Shown here piece after piece: positions 27,401-39,400 of a DNA stretch of 64,000 bases (the first letter of the stretch is position 1; every line of letters begins with the position of its first letter). The DNA is from Liquidambar formosana (lineage: Eukaryota; Streptophyta; Magnoliopsida; Saxifragales; Altingiaceae): contig JBBPBK010000095.1 of NCBI GenBank assembly GCA_039720395.1, positions 124,001 through 188,000 of the forward strand, read 5' to 3'. The position numbers and the translations under genes are program-made. The notes beneath the pieces were generated by a model. The model worked only from the letters and a program-made list of their open reading frames with translations, was not told the DNA's origin and made no database searches.

Positions 27401-30400
27401 TGTTATATGGACTTTTAATTGATTTTTTGATTATAGAAAAACTGAATTTCATTGATGATTGCTTGCCTACAACCAACCCTTTAGTGGGTGTATATAGAGA
27501 ACAAGAATAAATTAGAATGAAATAAATAATAATGAAATCATATATAGAAGGAAACAAATTCAAAAATCTTCTTTGACTTTTTTCCATTATATTTTCTCAA
27601 TCTCCTTCCATGATATGCTCTTTTGATTTGTTTCCAATTTTTCTTGATCTATTCCTTGATTGCCATTTTCTTGATTTAATTCCTTAATACTGAAAACCTG
27701 TGAAAGATAAAGGCATTCTAAGATTTCAATAAATAATCTCAATACTATGTCTTGGTGGTTATGTTGATGTTGCCATATTAGTATTAGTGTTATTAGTTCC
27801 CAAAGTGGGAATGAGAAGTTGAAACACCTTTTAAGTAGTTAATGTCATAAGACATCCAAACTTGCGTTAAATCGTCTTAGTCCAATCAAATTAAAAATTT
27901 ATTGATCATCTTTCTAGGATTTAGCTGTCACTTGTCAAGCATGAACAACGTCATAATAAATTTTTTTTTTCCTGTTAATATTTTCATTGAATACAATCTT
28001 CTAAGGACTATTGCCACTTCTTCAGAATTATATAAATGTAGTCCCTCCAACAACCTAGTAGAATCCAACTACCAACTCTCCTCCAAAGTTGCAACCTTTT
28101 GTTTAATGACCATTTCAAATTGAGAAAGACTTGAAATTTCTCTTTTTAAACAGTGATCTGTCTCGTAACTATTTGACTGGATCAATCCCAGAGAGTCTTG
28201 CTCAGCTTCCCCTTGTCATTCTGTAAGTTGTTCTTTACTTGCATTTGTAAATGTGCAAGCCTTTATTTTTGAGATAATTAGTGAATAGTTACAGATTTGC
28301 AAATTTGTAATTGTTGGTACACTGCAGGTCTCTTCTGGGGAATCGTATCAGTGGTAATATTCCCGGGAAAATTGGTGACATTGCTACACTTAAGCAGCTG
28401 TAAGTTATTAAATTTGTAGAATTGAATGTCTATTACGGCAATAGCTGATGCCTGACCTTGTTTATAATTTAAATTGTCTTTTCCAGGGACTTAGAAGATA
28501 ATCAACTTAGTGGACCTCTTCATGAAAATCTTGGAAATTTGAGCAACTTGCGGATACTGTAAGACTATTTTCATTCCCTCTTTTAATATTTAAATACCTT
28601 GAATTCTAGTTGTCAATCAATGAGTTTCTAAATCTCTTGTTGGGTTATGAGATGTCATGCATGTGTAGTAAATATGCACGATGAACAAGATAAATGAATA
28701 TGTATTGAAATTCCGGTTTTACCAACCTTATAATACCTAGAGGGGGATTGAATAGGTATGTTAATATATTCTATCCAATTTTTATTCAATCACTTCAAAC
28801 CCTAAAAGCCATCAATCAATCACACATAAATTAAACCGTAAAACAGTAAAAATATCACGAGAATTTTTACGTGGAAAACCCTAGAAGGGAAAAACCATGG
28901 GACCTCGTCCAGTTGATGCAAATCCACTAAGAAAGCAATGAGTACAAGACAGAATACTTACAGACTCCACGGACTTAAGTAATCGCCTTCACTCCCACAA
29001 CCCGTCTGTGAACCCTGAAAAGTGGCCCACATAATTAAAAAGGAGTCGCTACCTCATTTTTTAAGGAAACGAGGAAAACCCTAAAAACCTTTTTGTTTTA
29101 AGAAAAAAAAAACAATTGAATGACTTCATGTTTAAAAATGGAAAGGCAAAAAGCTAGTCTTTTTAGAAGACAAAGAAACTAGGGATTCGGAGGCTAAGTT
29201 ATGACATAGGAAGATTCCAGGCAAAGCCTATAGGCAGCCATGTCACACTAATTGGTCTCTTAGTTTGTTTGGGCTAAATTAAAGTCTTTTCCATACCAAT
29301 CAATATATCATTGCAAGAAAATATGCATGCAAATATTCCATCCATCCATCCACATAAAAAAGAAAAGAAAAATAGTTAAAAAATAAATAAATAAGGAAAG
29401 AAAACCTAGGATACTTGGATCCTAGGGCGGACTTGAACCTCAAAGCGCCTATGTACCATACATAGAAATAGATGGATCAAACTGCACGTGGTTCGAAAAG
29501 AATAGGGTTATAACCTAATATGGACTTATGGTAAAAACCATAAAGTTTCCTTATTTTAAAATATGGGAAGTGTGATAAATAAACCAAGTTTAGAAAATAA
29601 GGTAACTTGCATAAGATGGAAACTTTGGATAAAAAGACAACTTATTTTATAAGGAAACTTCTAGTAATTACCATAATTTCCTATTAAGAAATAACCCTAA
29701 ATGGGAGAAGGGAAAGATTAAGGAAAGAGAATTAGGGCACTTTCATACCCTACTTACCTTGTGCAATTTACTCCAAGTAATTGCAAAATTGAGCAATAGT
29801 AACCTTATTTGCAATAAGGCGATTACCACACCTATTTGCACCCTTACATATGCTCAAAAACAAATCAAAAAGAACAAATTACAAATCTAGACAGAATTGA
29901 ATTAAGGCCTAAAATCTTCCATTAATCATGTAAATAACAAGAATAATAAGATAACAAAAATCCTAATGCAACCCTAATACCATACCCTAACTAACATGAA
30001 TAAAAACTATGAAAAATATGAAAAAAGACCCTAATGATCATAGGAATATCAAACAACCTCATTAAATATGAAAATAAAGCAATATCAAGTCAAAGAAGAT
30101 GATATAATACCCCCATGTAAAACCCTATACTCTAAAAAGGATAATTATCCTTGCAAAAGAATAATGTCTCCAAAACCCTAGAAATCCACTACATGAATGC
30201 AACATTTATCATGATTATTCTACATGCATAACATATATAACAACCATGAAAAGAAACGACTCAAAAACCCTAACTTAGCATGCTATATGAAACTTACCCA
30301 AAATAAGGATAATAGAAACCCTAGAATCACAACTATGCGTTAAATCCCATAAAATAAGTCTAAAACATGTAAAACTTATCATGAACAGCATTTAAATCAT

Positions 30401-33400
30401 GTATATTAACTAATAAAAGCATTAATACATGATAAAAATTCAAGCTTTAACATGCAATGGCCTCATTTTACAAGAAACCCTAATTTCAGCATTGAAGAGA
30501 TAGAATATATACCTCAGAAGAACTTCCTAAATTATTGCTGTAGAAAATCTCCTTCTCTCTTGTGATCAACTTGAAACACTCTCCTTCAAGCCTCCCACAA
30601 GAACTCCAGCTCTCCTTTGGAACTCTCTCTCCCTTATTCTCTCTTAGAACTTAGGTTTAATGCATAAAAGCGACTCCCTTAATGCTAAAACATTGTGGGG
30701 GTATTTATAGGGTTTAGGTGGGATAAATCAATGGCTGAGATTAAAACCCTAAAAATTAATCCAAAGGTTGTTATTAACTCACTTGCGGGTCAAGGAACTC
30801 AAAGTTACCAAAAAATAAGAAGGAAATTCGTCCAAAAAAGTTAAAATTTGTCAAAATAGGAAGGGAATCTCGCTTCAGCAAAAAACAGGAAAATAGTCTC
30901 GGGTGACCACTTAGGGCTGGGTGGTTACCTGAGTCCGTCTTCAGATTTTGCCCTATTTTGGTCTTGTTTCCTTCCCGAAGTGTGTTTTTAGGTCAAATTA
31001 AATCTGATTTTGATAAAATAAAAGCCAAAACGACCGTGTTTCGATGAAGAACACATTTTTAAACATTTTGAGACCAAAACCCTTAACTATGGGTGCATGG
31101 TTAGGTTTTACAAAGTCAGTTAACCGCTATGCACTACCATTGCAAAGCTTAAGTATGCATAAAGGATTGAACCAAGTGCTTTCCAAACCAGAATTAAACA
31201 TTCCAAAACACTTTTAGGGATAAAATAAAGACTAATTAAAATCAATTGAAAAGAATTGATTGGTAATTATGAGTCGAATTGAGCCAACCCGAAATGGGTC
31301 TTTTAACCAACTTGAATTATTATTAGCCATTTTAACCCTAAGCCATTAATTCACCAAATTGAACCTATAAATACCTCATATGCACCAATATGAACTCCAA
31401 TTGACAATTTGGAGATCATTTCAAAGTCAAACAAAAAATTTATGAGTTAAAAAACAATTATGCCCCTCAAGTCACAAAAGCTCTTATTAACCCTCAACAT
31501 TAACTCCGAATTGAACCAAAATTCATACCCATTATCCTTAGAGCTCTAAAAAACTTATGCAAGTGACTAGACCCAAAAACAAAACAAAAACTTACATGGA
31601 ATGACAAACCCTAGTAAGGTGGTGCAAAAATGGGGTATAACACCGTCGACCGATCTCCGTGTCTTCACGGCTTCGGATAGTATCTGACCTCTTTCAAGTG
31701 ATTCTCTAACCCACCTCTGTCGCAATGGCTCTGGTAAACTACGGCCACACACACTCAAAGATGTGTTGAAGGTTATGGTTTGAATGAATCTCTAAAGATA
31801 TAAGTGAAAACCCTAGGTAGAAGAGCTCTAGAGAAAAACAAATAAGATGTTTAATGAAAACCCTAATATGGAGAGGCTTGCTTAGCCTCCTCTATTGTAA
31901 TAGCCTCTATATATAGAGACTAAGAGACCCCAAAAGAATAGGAGTCAAAATAAGATCAAATAGAAAGGTTTTTTTAAAACAAAAGATCTGATTTTTACGA
32001 ACCCCGATCGATCCGGGTCCAAGCTCGATCGATCTAGGGGTGGCAGAGGCAAAACACACTTTCTAGGTGTGCACTAATTGATCGGCCATCAACCTCAATT
32101 GATCGGAGGTTGCAGAAGCTAACAGCCAATTCTAAAATAGTACCGATCGATCCGGGTAAGACCCCAATCGATTCGAAGTGTCCAGAATAGCTCTAAAAAC
32201 TTTTAAAACACCTCAAAACATATGAGAAGCCATCTAATAACCAATTATGATTAAAATGAAATAAACCTATGGTATGGGGCAACTAAGGTCTCTTACCTTC
32301 CTAGATAATAAGTGTGAGCCGCGTAGTTTCGAACACTTGATCTTTAATGCACCTTTGCAGCTTCATATGTCTTCAATCACCCAAGACTCAACCGCACTTT
32401 GTCACGGAATATGCCAACATGAGAAAAATGGACATTACAATCTCCCCTTTAGGCAATTCTGTGACAAAACCAACATAAATCTCAACATGAGATATAAGAC
32501 CTATTCCCAAACCATAAAACTGAACAAGTCCCAAACTCAATTGAGAATTACAACTCGATATAGAAATATTACATGGAAAGAACCAAAAACAATATTAACT
32601 CTCACACTTAACCTACCTGTCATCTGTAAACAAGAACAAACAATACCCAAGCATAATATCACAGAAATAGATTAAAAACTCAAAGATATTCTATTCTCCC
32701 CCAAGCATATAAACTCAAAGATATTTTCCCCCTTTTTGTCATGAATTGACAAAGGAAGAAACACATATAAAATAATGAAACCACATTAGAGGAAATCAAA
32801 GAATAGCAAGAACCATGTGACTTCATTAAGCAACCTTAAAAACATTATATAAGAGAGATGAAAACATAAAAATAACACCAAAAGTCCTAAGCATAACTGT
32901 ATGTAGCCTAAAAGAGCTAACACAAGCCAAAGAAATCCTAAACTAGGATCCAATCTCAACACCACCAGCATCAATATCCTCACATCAAAAGACAAAACGA
33001 TATAGAAAAAAAACTATGTACTTAAGATGAAAGCACAAGAGATACCAACTCACATTCACTCTAACAAACACTCTTAACTTCCCCTCAAATAATGCACAAC
33101 AAGAAATAAAACTAAACAAAAAAATTTGCACTTGACAATACAATGACATGTTAGAGTGTTCCACAAATATAGAAAAAGAATTAAAATTGAGACACCATTC
33201 CACAATATAGAAGTACATGAGTCATCAAATATATAATAGAAAATTATCAATAAAGTCTTTCACACTTATTTACGATTAGAAAAGTTATTCAAGAAAGTTC
33301 ACATGCTAAGTGTATAATGCACTAACAACGCCAACAGAGTCGGTTGGCAAAACTACTCATGCTAACCAAAGTCTAACAATTCCAAATAAATAAAGAAAAA

Positions 33401-36400
33401 GAATTCAAACCATGTTAGAATAAAAAAGATTGCTTTTCACCCTGAATAATATTTTTCTTGTTCTTTTTCTATGAGCTTTGCGAAATATTTTGTAGGTATC
33501 AAGTTTTCGTACCTTTCCCATATTTTTCAATTTTTTTAAACTAGCATTGTCATGACCCAGAAAATAGGCCATGGCAGGTCAATTGTACAAGTCTAAATTA
33601 GATAGAATTTGAGGATGGTTTGTAATTAAAAAACGTAATTTAAGGAAATATTTTTAAGAAATCCAGCATGATCCCATCTGTAAATAGAACCTACCAAGTG
33701 CTCGACTTTTAAAACCTGTACAATTTAAAACAGAATTCATAACGATCCATAATTCAAAATATCAAAGTTAAGCTAGCATTCGATCCCATAAGGTTCTACC
33801 ATCAATACACACACATAGAATACATAACGTCTGTTTAAATATTATACAGACCATAAATAATATATTCATTTATCATGAAATGCCCATGCTAATCCCGATG
33901 AGATGCCTCCTCAAATGAGTCATCATTAAACTGTTCATAATCTGCGAAAAATGTTTGAAAAATAGGCGTGAGTAAAAACTCAGTAGAATACATTTTTCAA
34001 AGCTGTATATCAAAGTTTTAAAACAATCATGAGCATTTAAATGAAATGATATAAAAAGGGGTTGCATACCATAGTTTTTAAATTATATACGGGGGAACAT
34101 GTAAATCATCCGTAACATAATCCGTCATATCTGGCAATCCATATCATCAGTCTTTTAAACTGAATAATCCTCCCCAGGTCATTCGGGGCCCTCGCGCACG
34201 GAAATAAGAGGAAACATGATAAGACATCCCTATCTGGGACCGCAGTAACCTCAAGAGGAAACATGGCAAGACATCCCTACATGGGACCGCAATAACCTCT
34301 ATTCAGGCACATAGCCCAGGACTAAAGGATAGGAAGACACGGCAAGACGTCATTTTCCTCCGGGACCACAGAAATCCTGTTTCCAGCAGCCCTCACACCA
34401 TATCCATTTACATGTTAATCTCCCAAAACCATTTTATTTATAATGATAGAAAAACGGGTTTCCAACACTTGTATAAAAGTGACCTCCAATGTGCAATTAC
34501 AAGAATTTAACCAATAGGTTTTAACCTTCAACTCATTTAATCCAAAATCATGTTAGGATTTGCAATACAACTTGAATATAACTGAATAGGGTGTAAAACA
34601 AAACCCTAACTTTCCCAATTGTATGAATTTTAAAGGAATTCAAACCCCAATCCTATGTAAACATGTATCATGTCATGTAAACATGCAAAAATCCATGATA
34701 ATGTTATAAATCATGCATATAATAATCTACAACCATGAAAAATGCACCTACCTCTCAAATGAAAGCTAACAATGTAACCCCACAGGTGCACGCACGTAGA
34801 TCGGAGTAGAAATTGCAAGGTTGAAACTCCACGAGGTCGCGTGCCTTGCCCACAGCCTCCTCTTTCTCCCCCAAGCTTCACTCTCTCTCTCTCCTACTCT
34901 CTCTCTCTCTCTCGGCTAAGAAAAATGGAGAAGGGTGTAAAATTTCATGGGTTTGAGGGTTTATATAGAAGGAGGGGTAAAAGGGTCATTTCAACGCATA
35001 AAAAATCTCATTTCAGGCCATTCCCACAAGGTTTAGTCGACTACATCAATGATGTAGTCGACTAAACATTCCAGAAACCCTTTCTGGAATGTGCAATCGA
35101 CTATATGGATGATGTAGTCGACTACATGAATGTGTAGTCAACTACATTGCACATTTAGTCAACTAAACTCCCAATTTTTGGTAAAAATTGATATTTCATC
35201 CATTCTAATTGACAATAACTTCCAAAATACTCTAAATTAAGCTATAATAGCTCATCAATACATTCTTTAATCACAATATAACTCCAACAACTTCATACAT
35301 CAAGTGTTAGATCCTCACAATTACATTCTAAGTCCTCACAAGCATTCATTTGTATTTTTTGTATTGAAGCTCAAAATCAATTTAATTTTTTTTTAAATCA
35401 ATATGATAGCTTTCACACTTTCAAGCAGCCAGCCCTCTCCATGAATTACCTCACGTTAGTTTCAGACAACACTAAGGTAGCCCTTCTCATAAGACATAGG
35501 AATATGTATAACATATAGGTCATTCAAATTCTAGCATTCTAAGAAATTTTCAGACATAGATTTAACAATTCATAAAATGAGCCTAAAAACCCCAAAGTTA
35601 TATGTCAGTGGTGAAGTGTAAAGTGTATAGCATGTAAATTCAGAACTACTTCACTAAGTGTGCTTAAGAGAGTGAGATTAAATATCAAATTTATCAATTT
35701 ATAAATTTCCACTCAATATGACAATCATGACGAAAATAGTTTCAAAATTTTAGTGCAAATCATATATAATTAAAACACATAACTAGCCAAGAATAGTAAA
35801 GCACACAAGAAAATCTTTTTGGTTTTTCTGAATTTTTCATTTTTTTTATACCAATGAAAAAATAAAAACAAATAAACTCCAAAGAAAAACAAAAACACAC
35901 ACAAAAGCAATAAATCCTAAATACTCCATAACTCTAGGAACAATATGAATTAAATTAATGGAACAATTACTCTAGGAACAATATGGACATGGTTGAATGC
36001 TTATGGATGTGTTATTTGGTCATTTATTCTTACATATTAATTGATTTTATAGATATTTTATTTATTTATTTATTAATTTATTTGTTATATATTATTGATG
36101 TTTTAGAGCAAATATTAATAGATTTAATTATTAACATATCCCTACCGTATCGTATCCTCCTTTATTTGAGAATGACCAAATCGGTGTATTCGACTATTCG
36201 TATCCCGTATCCATATTCGTGCTTCGTAGCTCTATCCATATATGAATTGATTTTTATTTTTATTTTTATTTTCATCTTTTTATTTTTAATTTTGTATTTT
36301 GTATTTTTTGATGCGGTAATTTCACACACCTCATAATGTCGTAAGGGCAAGACATTACTTACCACTACTAACTCCACTTAACTAGTACTAGTACTAATTC

Positions 36401-39400
36401 TCTTTTTTTTTTCTTTTTTTTTTTCTCATGTTGCACATATAGATTTCTTGACAGACTGTTTTTTACTGCTACAGCATTCTTTCTGGAAACAATTTCAATG
36501 GAAGTATACCGGAAAGTTTTATCAATTTAATGAATTTAAAAGATTTGTAAGTAATATTTACAACTATTTGGACATCTATCATTTTCTAGTTTGAACTCCC
36601 CTGACTCCATGTACTGCTTGCAGTAGGATAGATGGAAGTAGTTTATCTGGCAAGATACCTGATCTCATTGGGGCCTGGGGAAAGATTACGAGACTGTGAG
36701 TACTCTAATTGATTTCATTGTTCTGTCACTGTTTTTACCCACTAGGATTTATTTGAAGACATTCAAAATTTACTCTTAATCTGACCTTTTGTAGGGATAT
36801 GGAAGGCACAGGCATGGTGGGCCCCATACCTTATAGCATAAGCAAGCTGATGTACTTAGGAGAGTTGTGAGCACATGTTCTTCTACTATCTGATAGTTGC
36901 TATATTCAGTTCAGTGATGTTATGCATGGTTGCAAACTTTAAATATAGAGAGATGGAGCAATTAATTTAATGAGATGCTTCTTCTTTGTCAGGAGGATAT
37001 CTGATTTGAAAGGATCATATATAAGGTTTCCTGATTTGAAAAATCTGACACAATTGGAAATACTGTGAGTTAAATATGGATTTATTTTTCTTCAAGGTGC
37101 AGTCATCTTTATTGTTTAGCTTGTCATTCCACTAATATATCAAGCTGGTTCGTTTTATCTTGTGTGGTGCAGGGTATTGAGAAATTGCGCAATTAAGGAT
37201 TCAATCCCAAACTATATGGGAGACATAGAATCTCTATACGTTTTGTAAGTTGCTTTTTGTGGGCTTTCCTGTACAGATGCTTGGATTCTTGAATTTATCT
37301 TTTCAGCCAGTGCTGATATCCTCTTGTTTTATTTTATTTTATCTTGCTGGAAAGGAAAGTCATTAACATAAACTAGAAACATAATAGAAGCGGGTATAAA
37401 ATTCTTCTTTGAAATAAAATACTACGTAATTCACTGGGAGGACTTTGTAAGATGGTGCAGTTAAGGTGGTCACTCTCTTCTCTAGAAAGTTGTGTCACAC
37501 CCCTAATTTTCAAGAGTGGTTAACAAAAACCACATCCAATTTTTTGAGCCCCATAAGAAGCAAAACTTTCCAAAAATGAAATTTCCTCTGAAATTATAAA
37601 ACATTGAACAACTAGGAAGCTATGGCTAACCCAAAAATCAGCAATATTACATTCGTCAATATTACATTCGTCAACTAAGTAGATAAAATTTGCTCCAACT
37701 TTATACAAATAATAAATAATATAAATTGATACAATAATTTATCCAAATTTGGACCCTTCTTCTACTACGTGCCTTCAACGATGATTACCTAAAAATTATT
37801 GGGGTGAGCTACAACTGCTCAATACAAAAAATAATCCCTACATGATAGATGAAGTTTTAAATATCATAAGAACAGTACATAAAACATAATAATACAAATT
37901 CTCAATTATATTCTTCAAATACCATTTGATGAATGATGATCAACACTAAATTATCTCCTCAAATCAATAATGACAATGATCATAATTTCTCAAATCAAAT
38001 AATATCATATATATATATATATATATATCAATCACCCTACATAAAATTAGAGTTTGATATATCTATACTACCTATAAAAGGTTGAATCTCAAAAAAACTT
38101 TTGAATGACCAATATACCCTTATTTTAAATATAAAAAAAAAACATATCTACCTTTCCTTTAATTGAAACACATAATAAACATTCTTATCATTTGGTAACA
38201 AATGAAAGTTAGATTTTAACTCAAACTCTTAACAAATTAAAGTTAGATTCTTACTCAAATTCTTTTTCCTAGAGCAACTATCAAATTGCATGATAATATA
38301 TATAAATATAAACTCTTTAAATATTCCGTTTTATGAAGAAAAAAAAATTATGAATGTATATCTAAAGAGTTTTTAATCTTTCGTTGACAATTTTGATATA
38401 AAAAAAAATGTACTTTCGAATTTTAAACTTTATCTTTTATGAAAAAATATAAAATCTTTATGTATTTATTATTTTGTATAACTAATATTATTTAAAAATA
38501 TTCACATGCAACGCACGTGTGCTATATCTAGTACACAAAAATAACCATAACTCATTGCACAAGAATTTACTCTCCCAAAGTTGTTAAAACAATGTCTAAC
38601 TATAAGGATATATACAGGGCTGATCATGTCAGAATATCCCAGAGTATCCCATTCGATTACGGCCGTCCGTGAGTGACACGTGCACATTCATGCGTCCATT
38701 CGATTACGGCCGTCCGTAAGTGACACGCACAACCGTGATCAAACGGGATATCCCGGATATCCCGTACATGATCAAAGCTTAGGATATATATATTTACACT
38801 TCTTGCATGAAATCAAATTGTCATGTGTCCTTTGTTGCCAAGTGTCTTTGTACATGCATTCTTGCATGAAACCTAGTTACCAAGTATCCCTTGATGTGTC
38901 CATCATTTAGGTATCCACCTAAACCAAGTTGCCACCTCATGTTTTGTGTGCCACCTCATGCTTCTACAATTGCCGCTTATTGTTATTTATTTGCCACCTC
39001 CTACTATTATTGCCACATCATGCTTAATCAAATGATTCTATTTAATACTAACAATATTCATAACATAACAACAATAACAATATTTTTACCTTTCAAATGA
39101 AATTCAATCCTGACATAAACATATAATTAACTTATAATAACTATAAGGGTATTACAGTTACCTTATAATTTTTTTTTTTTTCTTTTGGCAATTGATATAG
39201 GAGGAATTACAGATTGGTCTGGCTACAGGCAAATAATTATAGTTCAATGCAATTGACTACTAACTTCGTAGTAAATGACTACTAACTTAAATAAGAATGA
39301 CTACTGATTGTAATTATTTGCCTGTTGCCAGAACAATCTGTAATTTCCCCCCTACCCCTAATCCCTAACAACCGAGGACTTTCTAAGATGATAAAAGGTA

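Larger units (their letters stand above)
11256..29740 (+). repeat. seven-unit tandem array of a ~2.6-kb segment carrying three LRR exons
   Basis: Each unit begins near AGTAACTTGATATCACA (11261, 13897, 16550, 19175, 21677, 24368, 27058) and ends with ATTAGGGCAC or a close variant. In order, a unit contains a run of short AGTAACTTG-type repeats, ~1 kb of intron, the exons of 69, 72 and 72 nt, a fragment that opens TTACCAACCTTRTAATACCT, and a truncated LTR (GTGGCCCACATGATT ... GGATACTTGGATCC). The exon starts are 2620, 2667, 2612, 2516, 2693 and 2689 bp apart. The short fourth-to-fifth spacing reflects a ~160-bp deletion in unit 4 near 21258. All units are inside the receptor gene, in its orientation. 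Confidence 0.92.

Noticed and set aside
12105..28123. Repeated 61-98-codon frames in the array (starting MLPILITF, MIIFLGFS or MGQSQRR)
   Set aside because: Intronic parts of the tandem unit that are open by chance and recur only because the unit is repeated; the frame is not preserved in all copies.
32274..32675. 133-codon + strand frame
   Set aside because: Lies in retroelement-derived non-coding sequence, matches no family I know, and sits next to the polypurine-like CCCCCTTTTT region.
35983..36336. 117-codon + strand frame
   Set aside because: Low-complexity Ile/Phe/Leu-rich translation of T-rich intron sequence.
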